Shown here in pieces: positions 7,711 to 16,471 of a stretch of DNA of 64,000 nt (positions are counted from its first letter, which is position 1; each line of letters starts with the position of its first letter). Location: assembly GCF_003076755.1 (NCBI RefSeq), contig NZ_QDKM01000004.1, forward strand, positions 186,001 through 250,000. The letters run 5' to 3'. A program made the translations under genes and the position numbers. The notes under the pieces were generated by a model. It was not told the origin of the DNA. It did not search any database and saw nothing but the letters and a program-made list of their open reading frames with translations. Source of the DNA: Pararhodobacter oceanensis. GTDB lineage: Bacteria > Pseudomonadota > Alphaproteobacteria > Rhodobacterales > Rhodobacteraceae.

Positions 7711-8877
7711 ATGGACTGGGACGTGATTGTGCTGGGCGCGGGCGCGGCGGGGTTGATGGCGGGGATCGAGGCGGCGCGGCGCGGGCGGCGGGTCTTGGTG
7801 CTCGATCATGCCAAGAAGCCGGGCGAGAAGATCCGTATTTCCGGCGGCGGGCGGTGCAATTTCACCAATCTGCATATCGCGCCCGAGCGGTTCCTGTCGC
7901 AAAATCCGCGCTTCGCGCTTTCGGCGCTGTCGCGCTATACGCAGCAGGATTTCATCGCGCGGGTTAACCTTAACGGCATCGCCTGGCATGAGAAAACCCT
8001 CGGGCAGCTGTTCTGCGACGGCTCGGCGCGGCAGATTGTCGATATGCTCTTGCGTGATCTTCATGCGGCGGGGGGCGAGTTGCGGCTTGGGGTGCGGGTC
8101 GAGGCGGTGCATGCCGGGTTTCGTGTCGAGACCTCCGAGGGGCCGCTGACCGCCGCCTCGGTGATTGTCGCGACCGGTGGCAAGTCGATTCCGAAGATGG
8201 GCGCCAGCGGATTTGGCTATGACATCGCCGAGCAATTCGGGCTGCGGTTGGTGCCGACGCGCGCGGGATTGGTGCCGTTGACCTTCACCGACACGCAGCT
8301 GGACTGGATGCGGCCCTTGGCCGGTGTTGCGGTGCCGGCGCGGGTCGGGGTGGCGGGGCAGAAGATCAGCTTTGACGAAGGGTTGTTGTTTACCCATCGC
8401 GGATTGTCCGGCCCGTCGATCCTGCAGATCTCGAGCTATTGGCGCGAGGGGCAGGCGATTACCGTGGATCTGGCGCCTGACCGGGATATTGCGGCGGAAG
8501 CGCAGGCGGCGCGGGCGCAGCATGGCAAGAAGGATCTGGTGAACTCGCTGGATCTACCTGAGAAGCTGGCGCGCAGCCTGACCGAAGGCGCCGGTCTTTC
8601 GGGGCGATTAGCCGATCAATCGAAGAAATCCCTCGCACTTCTGGCCGATGGGGTGCATCGCCAGCATCTGGTGCCCGCCGGAACCGAGGGCTACCGCACC
8701 GCCGAGGTCACGTTGGGCGGTGTGGACACCCGCGATCTGGATGCCAAGACGATGGAGGCGCGCAAGACGCCCGGCCTCTATTTCATCGGTGAGGTTGTGG
8801 ATGTAACCGGCTGGCTGGGCGGGTATAACTTCCAATGGGCGTGGTCGTCGGGCTGGGCGGCGGGGCAGGTGGCCTGA
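7711..8877 (+). CDS. NAD(P)/FAD-dependent oxidoreductase, HI0933/YhiN family, 388 aa
   Basis: A flavoprotein of the HI0933-like family. The N-terminal Rossmann motif 'VLGAGAAGLMAG' is followed by the family-specific 'KIRISGGGRCNFTN' loop; a central insert contains 'THRGLSGPSILQIS', and the C-terminus carries 'GEVVDVTGWLGGYNFQWAW', which closes the FAD site. Length is typical. These proteins are cytoplasmic and widely conserved, but their reaction is poorly known. The start has GAGG 5 bases upstream. It stands alone between tRNA-Gln and trmJ, and a short intergenic repeat (8896-8924) lies just after its stop. Confidence 0.92.
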   Translation: MDWDVIVLGAGAAGLMAGIEAARRGRRVLVLDHAKKPGEKIRISGGGRCNFTNLHIAPERFLSQNPRFALSALSRYTQQDFIARVNLNGIAWHEKTLGQLFCDGSARQIVDMLLRDLHAAGGELRLGVRVEAVHAGFRVETSEGPLTAASVIVATGGKSIPKMGASGFGYDIAEQFGLRLVPTRAGLVPLTFTDTQLDWMRPLAGVAVPARVGVAGQKISFDEGLLFTHRGLSGPSILQISSYWREGQAITVDLAPDRDIAAEAQAARAQHGKKDLVNSLDLPEKLARSLTEGAGLSGRLADQSKKSLALLADGVHRQHLVPAGTEGYRTAEVTLGGVDTRDLDAKTMEARKTPGLYFIGEVVDVTGWLGGYNFQWAWSSGWAAGQVA

Positions 8878-8895
8878 AGAACGCCCCGGCCCGCT

Positions 8896-8924
8896 CATCT
8901 GTCCAGAAATATCCTGGGGGTGAG
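8896..8924 (+). repeat. Short post-stop repeat, copy A
   Basis: One of five related sequences built around CATCTGTCCAGAAATATCC. It starts 19 bases after the stop of the flavoprotein gene. Copies D and A share almost 26 bases; B, C and E are more diverged. Confidence 0.6.
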
Positions 8925-8991
8925 CCCGGAACGGGCGAGGGGGCAACGCCCCATTAACCTTTACTGATCATCTGTCTGGCGCGGGCTTTTG

Positions 8992-9127
8992 CCCGGGCCG
9001 CGCCCGACCCTGGGTGGGCGCCCCGCCTTTGCCACGACGCGGCACACTCCAAAGCACTCGCGCCAGTCGAGCCTCAAACACCATCGCCAATGCGCCCTCC
9101 CGGGGGGAGGGTCGGGCGCGGCCCGGG
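8992..9127. repeat. Palindromic-ended intergenic element, copy 1 (136 bp)
   Basis: The ends are a perfect 20-bp inverted repeat, CCCGGGCCGCGCCCGACCCT and its complement at 9108-9127. A second, inverted copy lies at 27884-28013. The two share about 25-30 bases at each end while the centres differ. No transposase is present. This is a MITE-like or REP-like element. The whole gap 8878-9259 otherwise shows no gene. Confidence 0.7.
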
Positions 9128-9259
9128 GTGCCCCCGTGCCAGACAGTGAATCGAAAGCGACCATACCACCCGCATCCACTCTTGCGCGCGCGCATCCGGC
9201 GCGGTATGCGCGCGCTCATGGGATCGAGCTTGCGAGAATTGACAACCGAGAGGGGCTCT

Positions 9260-9991
9260 GTGCCCAGTGTGGTGCTGGTGCGCCCGCAGATGGGGCAGAA
9301 CATCGGCGCGGCGGCGCGGGCGATGCTGAACTTTGGGTTCGAGCATATGCGCCTGGTTGCGCCGCGCGACGGCTGGCCCAACCCCGAGGCGACGGCAATG
9401 GCCTCGGGCGCCAGTGTGGTGCTTGATCATGCGGGGCAATTCCCTGATCTGGGCACGGCGCTGGCCGATTGCGATTATGTCTATGCGACCACCGCCCGCA
9501 GCCGTGGGCTGGTCAAGCCGGTGCTGACGCCCGAGGCGGCGATGGCCGAGGCGCGGGCGATGATCGCGGCTGGCAAGAAGGTCGCGGTGCTGTTCGGGCC
9601 TGAGCGCGCGGGGCTGGAGAACGACGATGTCGCCCATGCCAATGCGATCATCACCGTGCCGGTAAACCCCGGTTTTTATTCGCTCAATCTGGCGCAATGC
9701 GTGCTGTTGATGGCCTATGAATATGCGCGGCAAACCAGCGATACGCCCGGCGCGCGGCTGGAACTGGCGGGCGCAGATCTGGCGACCGCGCAGGATGTGC
9801 AGCATCTGGGCGATCATTTTGAAGAGCGGCTCAGCAAGGCCGGCTTCTTTTTCCCCGAGGATAAAGCGCCGAGCATGAAGCTGACGCTGCGCAATATGTT
9901 CAGCCGCTGGGGGCTGACCCGCACCGAGGTGCAGATCCTCCACGGCGTGTTGCGCAAACTGGTTGGCCGCGACAGCTCCGGCGGCTCTTGA
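9260..9991 (+). CDS. trmJ: tRNA (cytidine/uridine-2'-O-)-methyltransferase TrmJ-type (SpoU family), 243 aa
   Basis: A SPOUT-fold methyltransferase that uses SAM to methylate the 2'-O of tRNA position 32. Signatures seen: 'VVLVRPQMGQNIGAAARAML' at the N-terminus, 'ALFGPERAGLEND'-like motif 2 (VLFGPERAGLEND) and the knot motif 'NPGFYSLNLAQCV', plus a C-terminal extension typical of TrmJ. I chose the GTG at 9260 because GAGAGGGG lies 4 bases before it and homologues begin right before VVLVRP; the open frame upstream runs through the repeat element and looks non-coding. It is followed by ctaA after 47 bases. Confidence 0.9.
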   Translation: MPSVVLVRPQMGQNIGAAARAMLNFGFEHMRLVAPRDGWPNPEATAMASGASVVLDHAGQFPDLGTALADCDYVYATTARSRGLVKPVLTPEAAMAEARAMIAAGKKVAVLFGPERAGLENDDVAHANAIITVPVNPGFYSLNLAQCVLLMAYEYARQTSDTPGARLELAGADLATAQDVQHLGDHFEERLSKAGFFFPEDKAPSMKLTLRNMFSRWGLTRTEVQILHGVLRKLVGRDSSGGS

Positions 9992-10038
9992 AGCTGCGCC
10001 GGACCGGCTCTAGCTTGGCGCGAGCAAAGGAGACCCCG

Positions 10039-11178
10039 ATGGCCAAACGTGCGATTTTTGAAGATGCTGGCGCGCCACAAGCGACGCGCACCGCGCCACC
10101 TCCACGCGGGATCGAAGGCCCGAGCGGCGCGCGCAAAGCCATCCGCGCCTGGCTCTGGCTGTTGTTCGCCATGGTCGTGGCGATGATCGCGGTTGGCGGG
10201 CTCACGCGGCTGACCGGCTCGGGGCTGTCGATCACCGAATGGCGCCCGGTCACCGGCGCGCTGCCGCCGATGAATGCCGCCGATTGGCAGGTGGAATTCG
10301 AGCGTTATCAACAGATTGACCAGTATCAACTGCTCAACGCCGGTATGACGCTGGGCGAGTTTCAATATATCTATTGGTGGGAATGGTCGCACCGGCAGCT
10401 GGGCCGGTTGATCGGGCTGGTCTGGGCGATTGGCTTTGTCTGGTTTTACCTGCGCAAACAGATCCCCGCGGGCTGGACCACGCGGCTGTTGATCCCCGGT
10501 GTGCTGGGTGGTGTTCAGGGCGCGATCGGCTGGTGGATGGTGCATTCGGGGCTGCAAGAGGGGATGGTGGCCGTGGCCTCCTACCGTCTGGCGCTGCATC
10601 TGGGGCTGGCCTTTGTGATCCTCGGCGTCTTGGCGTGGTATGCGTTTATGCTGGGCCGTTCAGAGGGCGCTTTGCTGCAGGCACGGCGGGCGCGCGAGGC
10701 GAAGCTGTTCTCGATGTCGACCGGTTTGATGCATTTCGCCTTTCTGCAGATCCTGCTCGGCGCCTTGGTCGCGGGGATCGACGCGGGGCGCGGTTATACC
10801 GATTGGCCGCTAATGGCGGGGGGAATTTTCCCGCCAGGCATGTGGGAGTTACAGCCCGTCTGGCGCAACCTCTTTGAGAACGATGGCACCGTGCAATTCA
10901 TTCACCGGGTTAGTGGGTATCTCTTGGCGATCTTTGGCGTGGTGGTCTGGCTGCGCGGACGGCGCAGCACCTATGCCAGCACCCGCGCGGGGTTTCATGC
11001 GGTGATCATTGTGATGCTGGCGCAGATCGCGCTCGGTGTGTTCACCGTGTTGCACGGCGCGCCGGTCTCGCTGGGAATCGCGCATCAATTCACTGCGGTG
11101 CTTTTGTGGGTGTTGATCCTGCGCGCCCGCCATTTCGCCCAGTTTCCGCTGGGTGGCACCATTCGGGGACGTTCATGA
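10039..11178 (+). CDS. ctaA: Heme A synthase CtaA, 379 aa
   Basis: An integral membrane monooxygenase that converts heme O to heme A for aa3-type cytochrome oxidase. The sequence has eight hydrophobic segments in two four-helix halves, the conserved 'GGLTRLTGSGLSITEW' after the first helix, 'YWWEWSHRQLGR' and 'QFIHRVSGYLL' carrying heme-ligand histidines. The N-terminal 40 residues are hydrophilic. The ATG at 10039 has AAGGAG 6 bases upstream. The stop overlaps the start of the M32 carboxypeptidase by four bases (ATGA). Confidence 0.95.
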   Translation: MAKRAIFEDAGAPQATRTAPPPRGIEGPSGARKAIRAWLWLLFAMVVAMIAVGGLTRLTGSGLSITEWRPVTGALPPMNAADWQVEFERYQQIDQYQLLNAGMTLGEFQYIYWWEWSHRQLGRLIGLVWAIGFVWFYLRKQIPAGWTTRLLIPGVLGGVQGAIGWWMVHSGLQEGMVAVASYRLALHLGLAFVILGVLAWYAFMLGRSEGALLQARRAREAKLFSMSTGLMHFAFLQILLGALVAGIDAGRGYTDWPLMAGGIFPPGMWELQPVWRNLFENDGTVQFIHRVSGYLLAIFGVVVWLRGRRSTYASTRAGFHAVIIVMLAQIALGVFTVLHGAPVSLGIAHQFTAVLLWVLILRARHFAQFPLGGTIRGRS

Positions 11179-12659
11179 CCGCAGTATTGACCGCATATGA
11201 GAAGCTCGCCGCGCATGAGCATGAGACTTGGGCGCTGGCGCAGGTGATGGGCCGTTTGGGCTGGGATCAGGAGACGATGATGCCACGCGGGGCGGCGGCG
11301 CAGCGCGGCGAGGAGATGGCGGCGCTGGAAAGCGTGTTGCACGCGCGGCGCAGCGACCCAAAGCTCGGTGAGTGGCTGGAGGCGGCAAAGGCGCCCGATG
11401 CCAAGGGCGAAGCGCTTTTGCGCCATGCGCGCCGGTCCTATGCCCGCACCACCAAAGTTCCGGCCGCATTGGCGGCGGAACTGGCGCGAGTGACGTCCGT
11501 GGCGCAGGGTGTCTGGGCGGAAGCGCGGGCCAAGGATGATGTGGCGCATTTCCTGCCCACGCTGGAGCGGGTGATTGCCCTGCGCCGCGAGGAAGCCTCG
11601 GCGCTGGCCACGGATGGCGCGCTTTATGATGCGCTTTTGGATGACTATGAACCCGGCACCTCGAGCGCCGAGATTGGCGCGATGTTCGACCGCATGCGCC
11701 CGCGACTGGTGGCGCTGGTCGATAAGGTTTTGGGCGCCGAGACGCAGCCTGCAGCGCTGAGTGGCAGTTTCAATGCCGAGGGGCAGATGCGCCTGTCGCG
11801 CAAGCTGGCCGAGATCACCGGCTATGATTTCAGCCGCGGGCGGCTGGATCTGGCGGTGCATCCGTTTTCCTCGGGCTCGGGCTCGGATGTGCGGATCACC
11901 ACGCGCGTCGCCGAGGGCGATCCGTTCAACTGCTTTTATTCCACCATCCATGAATGCGGCCATGCCTGCTATGAGCAAGGGATTGCGCCGGAGTTCGCGT
12001 TTTCGCCGCTGGGCGAGGGCGCCTCGATGGGGGTGCATGAAAGCCAGAGCCGGATTTACGAGAACCAGTTTGGGCGCTCACGGGCGTTCTCGGGCTATCT
12101 GTTCGAACAGATGCGCGGTGAGTTCGGGGATCTGGGGATCGGCGATGCGCAAGCCTTTTATGGCGCGGTCAACCGGGTCAACACCGGCTATATCCGCACC
12201 GAGGCCGATGAGGTGCATTACAATCTGCACATCATGATGCGCTTTGATCTGGAGCGCGCGCTGATCGCCGGTGATCTGGAAGCGGGCGATCTGGAGGCGG
12301 CGTGGAACACGCGGTTCCTCAAGGATTTCGGCGTTGCGGTGGATAAGCCGTCGAATGGCATGTTGCAGGATGTGCATTGGTCGGTGGGGCTGTTTGGCTA
12401 TTTCCCGACCTATGCCTTGGGCAATGTCTATGCCGGTTGCCTGATGCAGGCGCTGCGCGGGGATCTGCCGGATCTGGATGCGCAACTGGCCACGGGCGAA
12501 TGGTCGGCGGCGACGGGCTGGCTGCGCGAGAAGGTGCAGGTTCACGGCGGGCTGATGGAGCCGCGGGAGACGATTACGCAGGCTTGCGGGTTTGAGCCTT
12601 CCGAGGCGCCGTTGCTGGAGTATCTGGAAGCGAAGTTCGGCGAGATTTACCGGGTTTAA
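11175..12659 (+). CDS. Carboxypeptidase M32 (Taq family), 494 aa
   Basis: A zinc metallocarboxypeptidase. All five family landmarks are visible in order: 'HPF', 'DVRITTR', the zinc-binding HExxH as HECGH (residues 259-263), 'HESQSRIYEN' and 'IRTEADEVHY'. Length is typical. It removes C-terminal residues from peptides in the cytoplasm. The ATG at 11175 overlaps the ctaA stop, giving translational coupling, although no functional link to heme A is known. A perfect 8-bp hairpin lies downstream. Confidence 0.95.
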   Translation: MTAVLTAYEKLAAHEHETWALAQVMGRLGWDQETMMPRGAAAQRGEEMAALESVLHARRSDPKLGEWLEAAKAPDAKGEALLRHARRSYARTTKVPAALAAELARVTSVAQGVWAEARAKDDVAHFLPTLERVIALRREEASALATDGALYDALLDDYEPGTSSAEIGAMFDRMRPRLVALVDKVLGAETQPAALSGSFNAEGQMRLSRKLAEITGYDFSRGRLDLAVHPFSSGSGSDVRITTRVAEGDPFNCFYSTIHECGHACYEQGIAPEFAFSPLGEGASMGVHESQSRIYENQFGRSRAFSGYLFEQMRGEFGDLGIGDAQAFYGAVNRVNTGYIRTEADEVHYNLHIMMRFDLERALIAGDLEAGDLEAAWNTRFLKDFGVAVDKPSNGMLQDVHWSVGLFGYFPTYALGNVYAGCLMQALRGDLPDLDAQLATGEWSAATGWLREKVQVHGGLMEPRETITQACGFEPSEAPLLEYLEAKFGEIYRV

Positions 12660-12717
12660 AGGCGAAACGCTGTCGCGTTTGCGGGTTGCCACGCGCCCAT
12701 ACTGTCTTTGGTCCGCT

Positions 12718-12740
12718 CGGGAGGGTTTTCCACCCTCCCG
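12718..12740. terminator. Hairpin between convergent M32 and pgl genes
   Basis: CGGGAGGG and CCCTCCCG form a perfect 8-bp stem with a 7-base loop. There is no long T run, so termination is inferred from position between convergent genes. Confidence 0.5.
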
Positions 12741-12744
12741 AACC

Positions 12745-12774
12745 CACCCGAGGATATTTAGGGCATAAAGTGGG
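12745..12774 (-). repeat. Short post-stop repeat, copy B
   Basis: Contains AGGATATTTAGGGCATAAAG, 21 of whose neighbours match copy C at 18945-18976 with few differences. It lies just after the stop of pgl when read on the minus strand. Confidence 0.55.
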
Positions 12775-12781
12775 GGCTTGG

Positions 12782-13456
12782 TTACGGCGCCCAGTGGACC
12801 GTGGCATCGCCGAGAATGGCGGCGATCGGGGCCTCGTTTGGCGAAAGTTTGCGGGCTTTTTGATAGGCCTCGCGCTTGTCCTCGCCGGTGATCAGCACAT
12901 GCAACGCATAGGCCTCACTGAGTACCCGCGCCGAAAGGGTCACCCGCGGCTCATCTGCACCGGGGGCCCAGATCGGCAGGGCGGCGGGGGCGTCATCGGA
13001 CAGCGCCAACTCCAGATTGTCGGCGCCGGGGAAAAGAGACGCGGTGTGCATATCCGCGCCCATGCCGACCAGCGCCACGTCAATCGGCAGGATGTCGGAT
13101 AGCGCGGCGTTGACCTCAGCCATCGCGTCGGAAGGCGCGGGCAGGGGGCGCCAGAGCGGGATCAGACGGGCGGCGGCGGCCTTGTCGCGCAGCAGGCGCT
13201 CGCGGATCAATCGGGCGTTGGAGCGGGCGTGATCCTCGGGCACCCAGCGTTCATCACCGGGCAGGATGTCAATCCGCGCCCACTCCAGATCGGCGGCGGC
13301 CAGAAGGTCAAACACCGGCCCCGGCGTGCTGCCACCGGGCACGGCAAAGACCACGCGCTCGCGGCGGCCCAGAGCATTGCGCAGGTCGCGCGACAGGGTG
13401 CGCGCCACTTGCAGCATCATCATATCGGTGTCGGGGTAGTCGATAAAATCGGTCAT
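12782..13456 (-). CDS. pgl: 6-phosphogluconolactonase, 224 aa
   Basis: Hydrolyses 6-phosphogluconolactone to 6-phosphogluconate, the step after glucose-6-phosphate dehydrogenase. The DevB-type sequence shows 'VFAVPGGSTPGPVFDLLA' near residue 40 and 'ILPGDERWVPEDHARSN', the phosphate- and substrate-binding signatures. Length is normal for the family. The start overlaps the zwf stop (ATGA), so the two enzymes are translationally coupled and serve the Entner-Doudoroff and pentose phosphate routes. Confidence 0.95.
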   Translation of the reverse strand: MTDFIDYPDTDMMMLQVARTLSRDLRNALGRRERVVFAVPGGSTPGPVFDLLAAADLEWARIDILPGDERWVPEDHARSNARLIRERLLRDKAAAARLIPLWRPLPAPSDAMAEVNAALSDILPIDVALVGMGADMHTASLFPGADNLELALSDDAPAALPIWAPGADEPRVTLSARVLSEAYALHVLITGEDKREAYQKARKLSPNEAPIAAILGDATVHWAP

Positions 13457-14901
13457 CGGATCTCTCGCCAGCGTCTATCGTCGCGGTGCATGAGCATAAG
13501 CGCATTCTCGGGACCAGACGAGCCTGGATCATAAGGCTCGGGGGATTCGGCGGTTTTCTGCCATTCGGCAATGATCGGATCGGTCCAGGCCCAGGCGGCC
13601 TCAACCTCGTCACCGCGCATGAACAGGGTCTGGTTGCCGCGGATCACATCCATGATAAGCCGTTCATAAGCATCAGGAATATGCGCGTCCTCGCCCAGAG
13701 CCTCGGCAAAGGACATATCGAGCGCCACATCCTTGAGCCGCATGCCGCCGGGGCCGGGTTCCTTGATCATCACCCGCAGGGTCATGCCTTCATCCGGTTG
13801 CAGGCGGATCACCAGAACATTGGTGCGCCAAGGCACGGTCTCGCCAAAGATCGAATGCGGCGGATCGCGGAAGGTCACGGCGATTTCCGAGGCGCGGGCG
13901 CGCAAGCGCTTGCCGGTGCGCAGGTAAAAGGGCGTGCCCTTCCAGCGCCAGTTGGAAATCCCGACCTTGAGCGCGATATAGCTTTCGGTCTGCGAGTCCG
14001 GCGCGCCGATATCCTCATGGAATGACGCGCTTTCGGCGCCCGCTTGATACTGCCCGCGCACGATATCGCGCGCAAGAACCGGATCGAGCGCGTTGATAAC
14101 CTTGAGTTTTTCGTCGCGCACCGCATCAGGTTCAAAGCAATAGGGCGGCTCCATCGCGATCAGGCAGAGAAGCTGCATCATATGGTTTTGCACCATATCG
14201 CGCATCGCCCCCGCGCGGTTGTAATAATCGCCGCGCCCGCCAATGCCGACGGATTCAGCCACGGTGATCTGCACATGATCGACGAAACGCGCGTTCCACA
14301 GGGGCTCGAACAGCACATTGGCAAAGCGCACCGCCATCAGGTTCTGGACGGTTTCCTTACCCAGATAATGGTCGATCCGGTAAATCTGTTGCTCGTTGAA
14401 ATGCGCCGCCAAAGTCTGGTTGAGGGCGCGCGCCGAGGCGAGATCATTGCCGAAGGGTTTTTCCACCACGATCCGCGTGTCGGGCGAGATCAGGCTGAAT
14501 TTGCCCAACTGCGCGGCCAAAGCGCCGAACAGCGAGGGGCCGACCGAGAAATAGAAGGCGCGCACCACATCGGGGCGGATTTTGGTGGTAAGATCGCTCC
14601 AGCCCTGATCGCTCGCGGCATCGACGGTCACATAATCGAGCATCTCGATGAAACTGGCGCGCGATTTGGCGTCGGGGGCGGTATCGCCCATGAATTCATC
14701 AAAGGCCTCGGAGACCATCGCCTGAAACCCCGCGCGGTCCAGATCGCTGCGGGCGGCGCCGATCACCCGCGCCTCGGGCGGCATCTGCCCCTCGGCAAAG
14801 CGGCGGAACAAGGCCGGCAGGATCTTGCGCCGCGCCAGATCGCCGGTGGCGCCAAAGATGACCAGATCAAAGGCGTCGACGGGAATTACGCGCGAGACCA
14901 T
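13453..14901 (-). CDS. zwf: Glucose-6-phosphate 1-dehydrogenase, 482 aa
   Basis: Oxidises glucose-6-phosphate with NADP+. The nucleotide-binding motif 'VIFGATGDLARRK' is at residues 14-26 and the substrate-binding 'RIDHYLGKE' near residue 175; both are canonical. The ATG at 14901 is preferred over one nine codons upstream because AGGAAA precedes it. It is the first gene of a two-gene minus-strand operon with pgl. In many Rhodobacterales the pgi gene follows directly; here pgi lies 2.4 kb beyond the start of zwf on the opposite strand. Confidence 0.97.
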   Translation of the reverse strand: MVSRVIPVDAFDLVIFGATGDLARRKILPALFRRFAEGQMPPEARVIGAARSDLDRAGFQAMVSEAFDEFMGDTAPDAKSRASFIEMLDYVTVDAASDQGWSDLTTKIRPDVVRAFYFSVGPSLFGALAAQLGKFSLISPDTRIVVEKPFGNDLASARALNQTLAAHFNEQQIYRIDHYLGKETVQNLMAVRFANVLFEPLWNARFVDHVQITVAESVGIGGRGDYYNRAGAMRDMVQNHMMQLLCLIAMEPPYCFEPDAVRDEKLKVINALDPVLARDIVRGQYQAGAESASFHEDIGAPDSQTESYIALKVGISNWRWKGTPFYLRTGKRLRARASEIAVTFRDPPHSIFGETVPWRTNVLVIRLQPDEGMTLRVMIKEPGPGGMRLKDVALDMSFAEALGEDAHIPDAYERLIMDVIRGNQTLFMRGDEVEAAWAWTDPIIAEWQKTAESPEPYDPGSSGPENALMLMHRDDRRWREIR

Positions 14902-15058
14902 GGCGGTTTCCTGATGTTTATCTAGCATGTTTGCGGTAACTTCTTGATAGGTTCAGGGCCAGAAACCATTCTGTGACGCGTTTGTCCAGCATGTTCACCT
15001 GCCGCCACATCCCGCCGCGCATGGCAAAAGCGGCGCTGGCGGGCGGTTCCGCGACAGA

Positions 15059-15643
15059 TTATGCCTCGAGTTCGCTGTCCCAATAGAGGAAATCGGCCCA
15101 GCTATTGTGCAGCCGCTTGGGCGGAAACCGGCGGCCGTTGTTGATCAACTGCTGGGCCTCGGGGCGACGCGCGGGGCGGCGCAGATGCAGCCCCGAGGCG
15201 CGCAGGGTTTTCGAGCCCTTGCGCACATTGCAGGGCGCGCAGGCGGCGACGACATTCTCCCAGCTGGTGACACCGCCGAGCGCGCGCGGGATCACATGGT
15301 CAAAGGTCAGATCCTGATGGGCGCCGCAATATTGGCAGGAAAATTCATCGCGCAAGAAAAGATTAAAGCGCGTGAAGGCCACGCGCTTTCTGGGTTTGAC
15401 GAAATCCTTCAGCACGACAACCGAGGGGATATTCATCTCGAAGCTTTGAGAATGCACGGTTTCCTCATATTCCGCGACAATCGAGACGCGGTCGAGGAAC
15501 ACCGCCTTCACCGACTCCTGCCAAGGCCAGAGTGACAGCGGCAAATAGGAAAGCGGGCGGTAATCAGCGTTTAACACCAAGGCCGGAAACTGAGAGTTGG
15601 CGTGTGGATCACGCACAAAATCGTGCCGGAAGTCGCCGTCCAT
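15059..15643 (-). CDS. HNH endonuclease family protein, 194 aa
   Basis: The central part has the zinc-ribbon and beta-beta-alpha-metal fold of HNH nucleases: 'CQYCG' (first Cys pair), 'LTFDHVIPRALGG' (HNH first His in DHV), 'NVVAACAPCNVRKG' (second Cys pair and Asn). This 190-residue type is a single-copy, chromosomally conserved protein in many alphaproteobacteria, so it is probably a housekeeping DNA-processing or repair nuclease and not part of a mobile element. Its substrate is unknown. It lies between zwf and an esterase, all on the minus strand, with 150-base gaps on both sides. Confidence 0.88.
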   Translation of the reverse strand: MDGDFRHDFVRDPHANSQFPALVLNADYRPLSYLPLSLWPWQESVKAVFLDRVSIVAEYEETVHSQSFEMNIPSVVVLKDFVKPRKRVAFTRFNLFLRDEFSCQYCGAHQDLTFDHVIPRALGGVTSWENVVAACAPCNVRKGSKTLRASGLHLRRPARRPEAQQLINNGRRFPPKRLHNSWADFLYWDSELEA

Positions 15644-15795
15644 CGAATCGCATTCCCCTGTCGTCGAACCACATACGGAAGCCGCTTACCTGCGACTATA
15701 TCCGCTGTTCGCTCGCTGACAACCCCGCACGCGATCACAGGCGCGCGCGCGGGAATTTGTCAGTGTTATCGGGGATTTATGCGGCGATCTGCGCG

Positions 15796-16461
15796 CTATT
15801 TCGGCAGTTTCTCTGCCAGAAAGCCGAGCGCCAGCGACAGGCCTTCATTGTCAATCGAATGGCCCAGCCCCTTGCAGACATGGGCGTAGACCTCGAAACC
15901 GGCTTTGGTCAGGGCGTCGGCGGCCTCGGGCAGGGATTGCACCGGCACCATCGGATCGGCGTCACCATGGACCAGCAGGACCGGCGGTTTGCTACTGGTC
16001 TCGGCTTGCAGGGTGTCGGGATCGAGCAAGCGGCCAGAGAATCCAACCAAACCGGCAATCGGCGCGGTGCGGCGCGGGGCAATATGCAGGCTCATCATCG
16101 TGCCCTGCGAAAAGCCGACAAGCGCCAGCGCCGAAGCGTCGAGAGCTTCATCCGCCAGCACCTTGTCGATGAAGGCGTTGAGGTCTTCACTCGCCTGCGC
16201 TTGACCGGCACGCGCGACATCCTCAGGCGTGCCATCCATATGGGGGATGCCAAACCACTGGAATCCCATCGGATTTCCGGCGCAGCGCTCGGGTGCATCG
16301 GGGCTGTAAAAGGCGGTATTCGGCAGATGCGGGGCGAGGGGATCGGCCAATCCGATCAGATCGGCACCATTGGCGCCATAGCCGTGGACAAAGATCACCA
16401 CGGATTTGGCAGTGCCTTTCGCAGCCCCTTTGCGGGCCGAAGTCAGGGGACGAGGGGACAT
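15796..16461 (-). CDS. Alpha/beta hydrolase, phospholipase/carboxylesterase family, 221 aa
   Basis: An esterase of the YpfH/acyl-protein-thioesterase type. Seen: 'VIFVHGYGANGADL' (oxyanion region), nucleophile elbow GFSQG within 'LVGFSQGTMMS', acid in 'LLVHGDADPMVP' and catalytic His in 'CKGLGHSID'. The ATG at 16461 has AAAGGAAA just upstream; longer starts would overlap the glycosylase gene. It begins 10 bases after that gene's stop on the same strand, so they form an operon. The natural ester substrate is unknown. Confidence 0.9.
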   Translation of the reverse strand: MSPRPLTSARKGAAKGTAKSVVIFVHGYGANGADLIGLADPLAPHLPNTAFYSPDAPERCAGNPMGFQWFGIPHMDGTPEDVARAGQAQASEDLNAFIDKVLADEALDASALALVGFSQGTMMSLHIAPRRTAPIAGLVGFSGRLLDPDTLQAETSSKPPVLLVHGDADPMVPVQSLPEAADALTKAGFEVYAHVCKGLGHSIDNEGLSLALGFLAEKLPK

Positions 16462-16471
16462 GGGTTTCCTT

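Noticed and set aside
8900-9259. N-terminal extension of trmJ from an upstream ATG near 9014
   Set aside because: The extension would translate the palindromic repeat element and has no resemblance to TrmJ; a GTG with a good ribosome site at 9260 fits better.
10316-10329. FNR-like motif TTGACCAGTATCAA
   Set aside because: One mismatch to the consensus and located inside the ctaA coding sequence.
15059-15643. HNH gene as part of a mobile element or homing endonuclease
   Set aside because: No flanking repeats or intron-like features, and this type is a conserved chromosomal gene in alphaproteobacteria.
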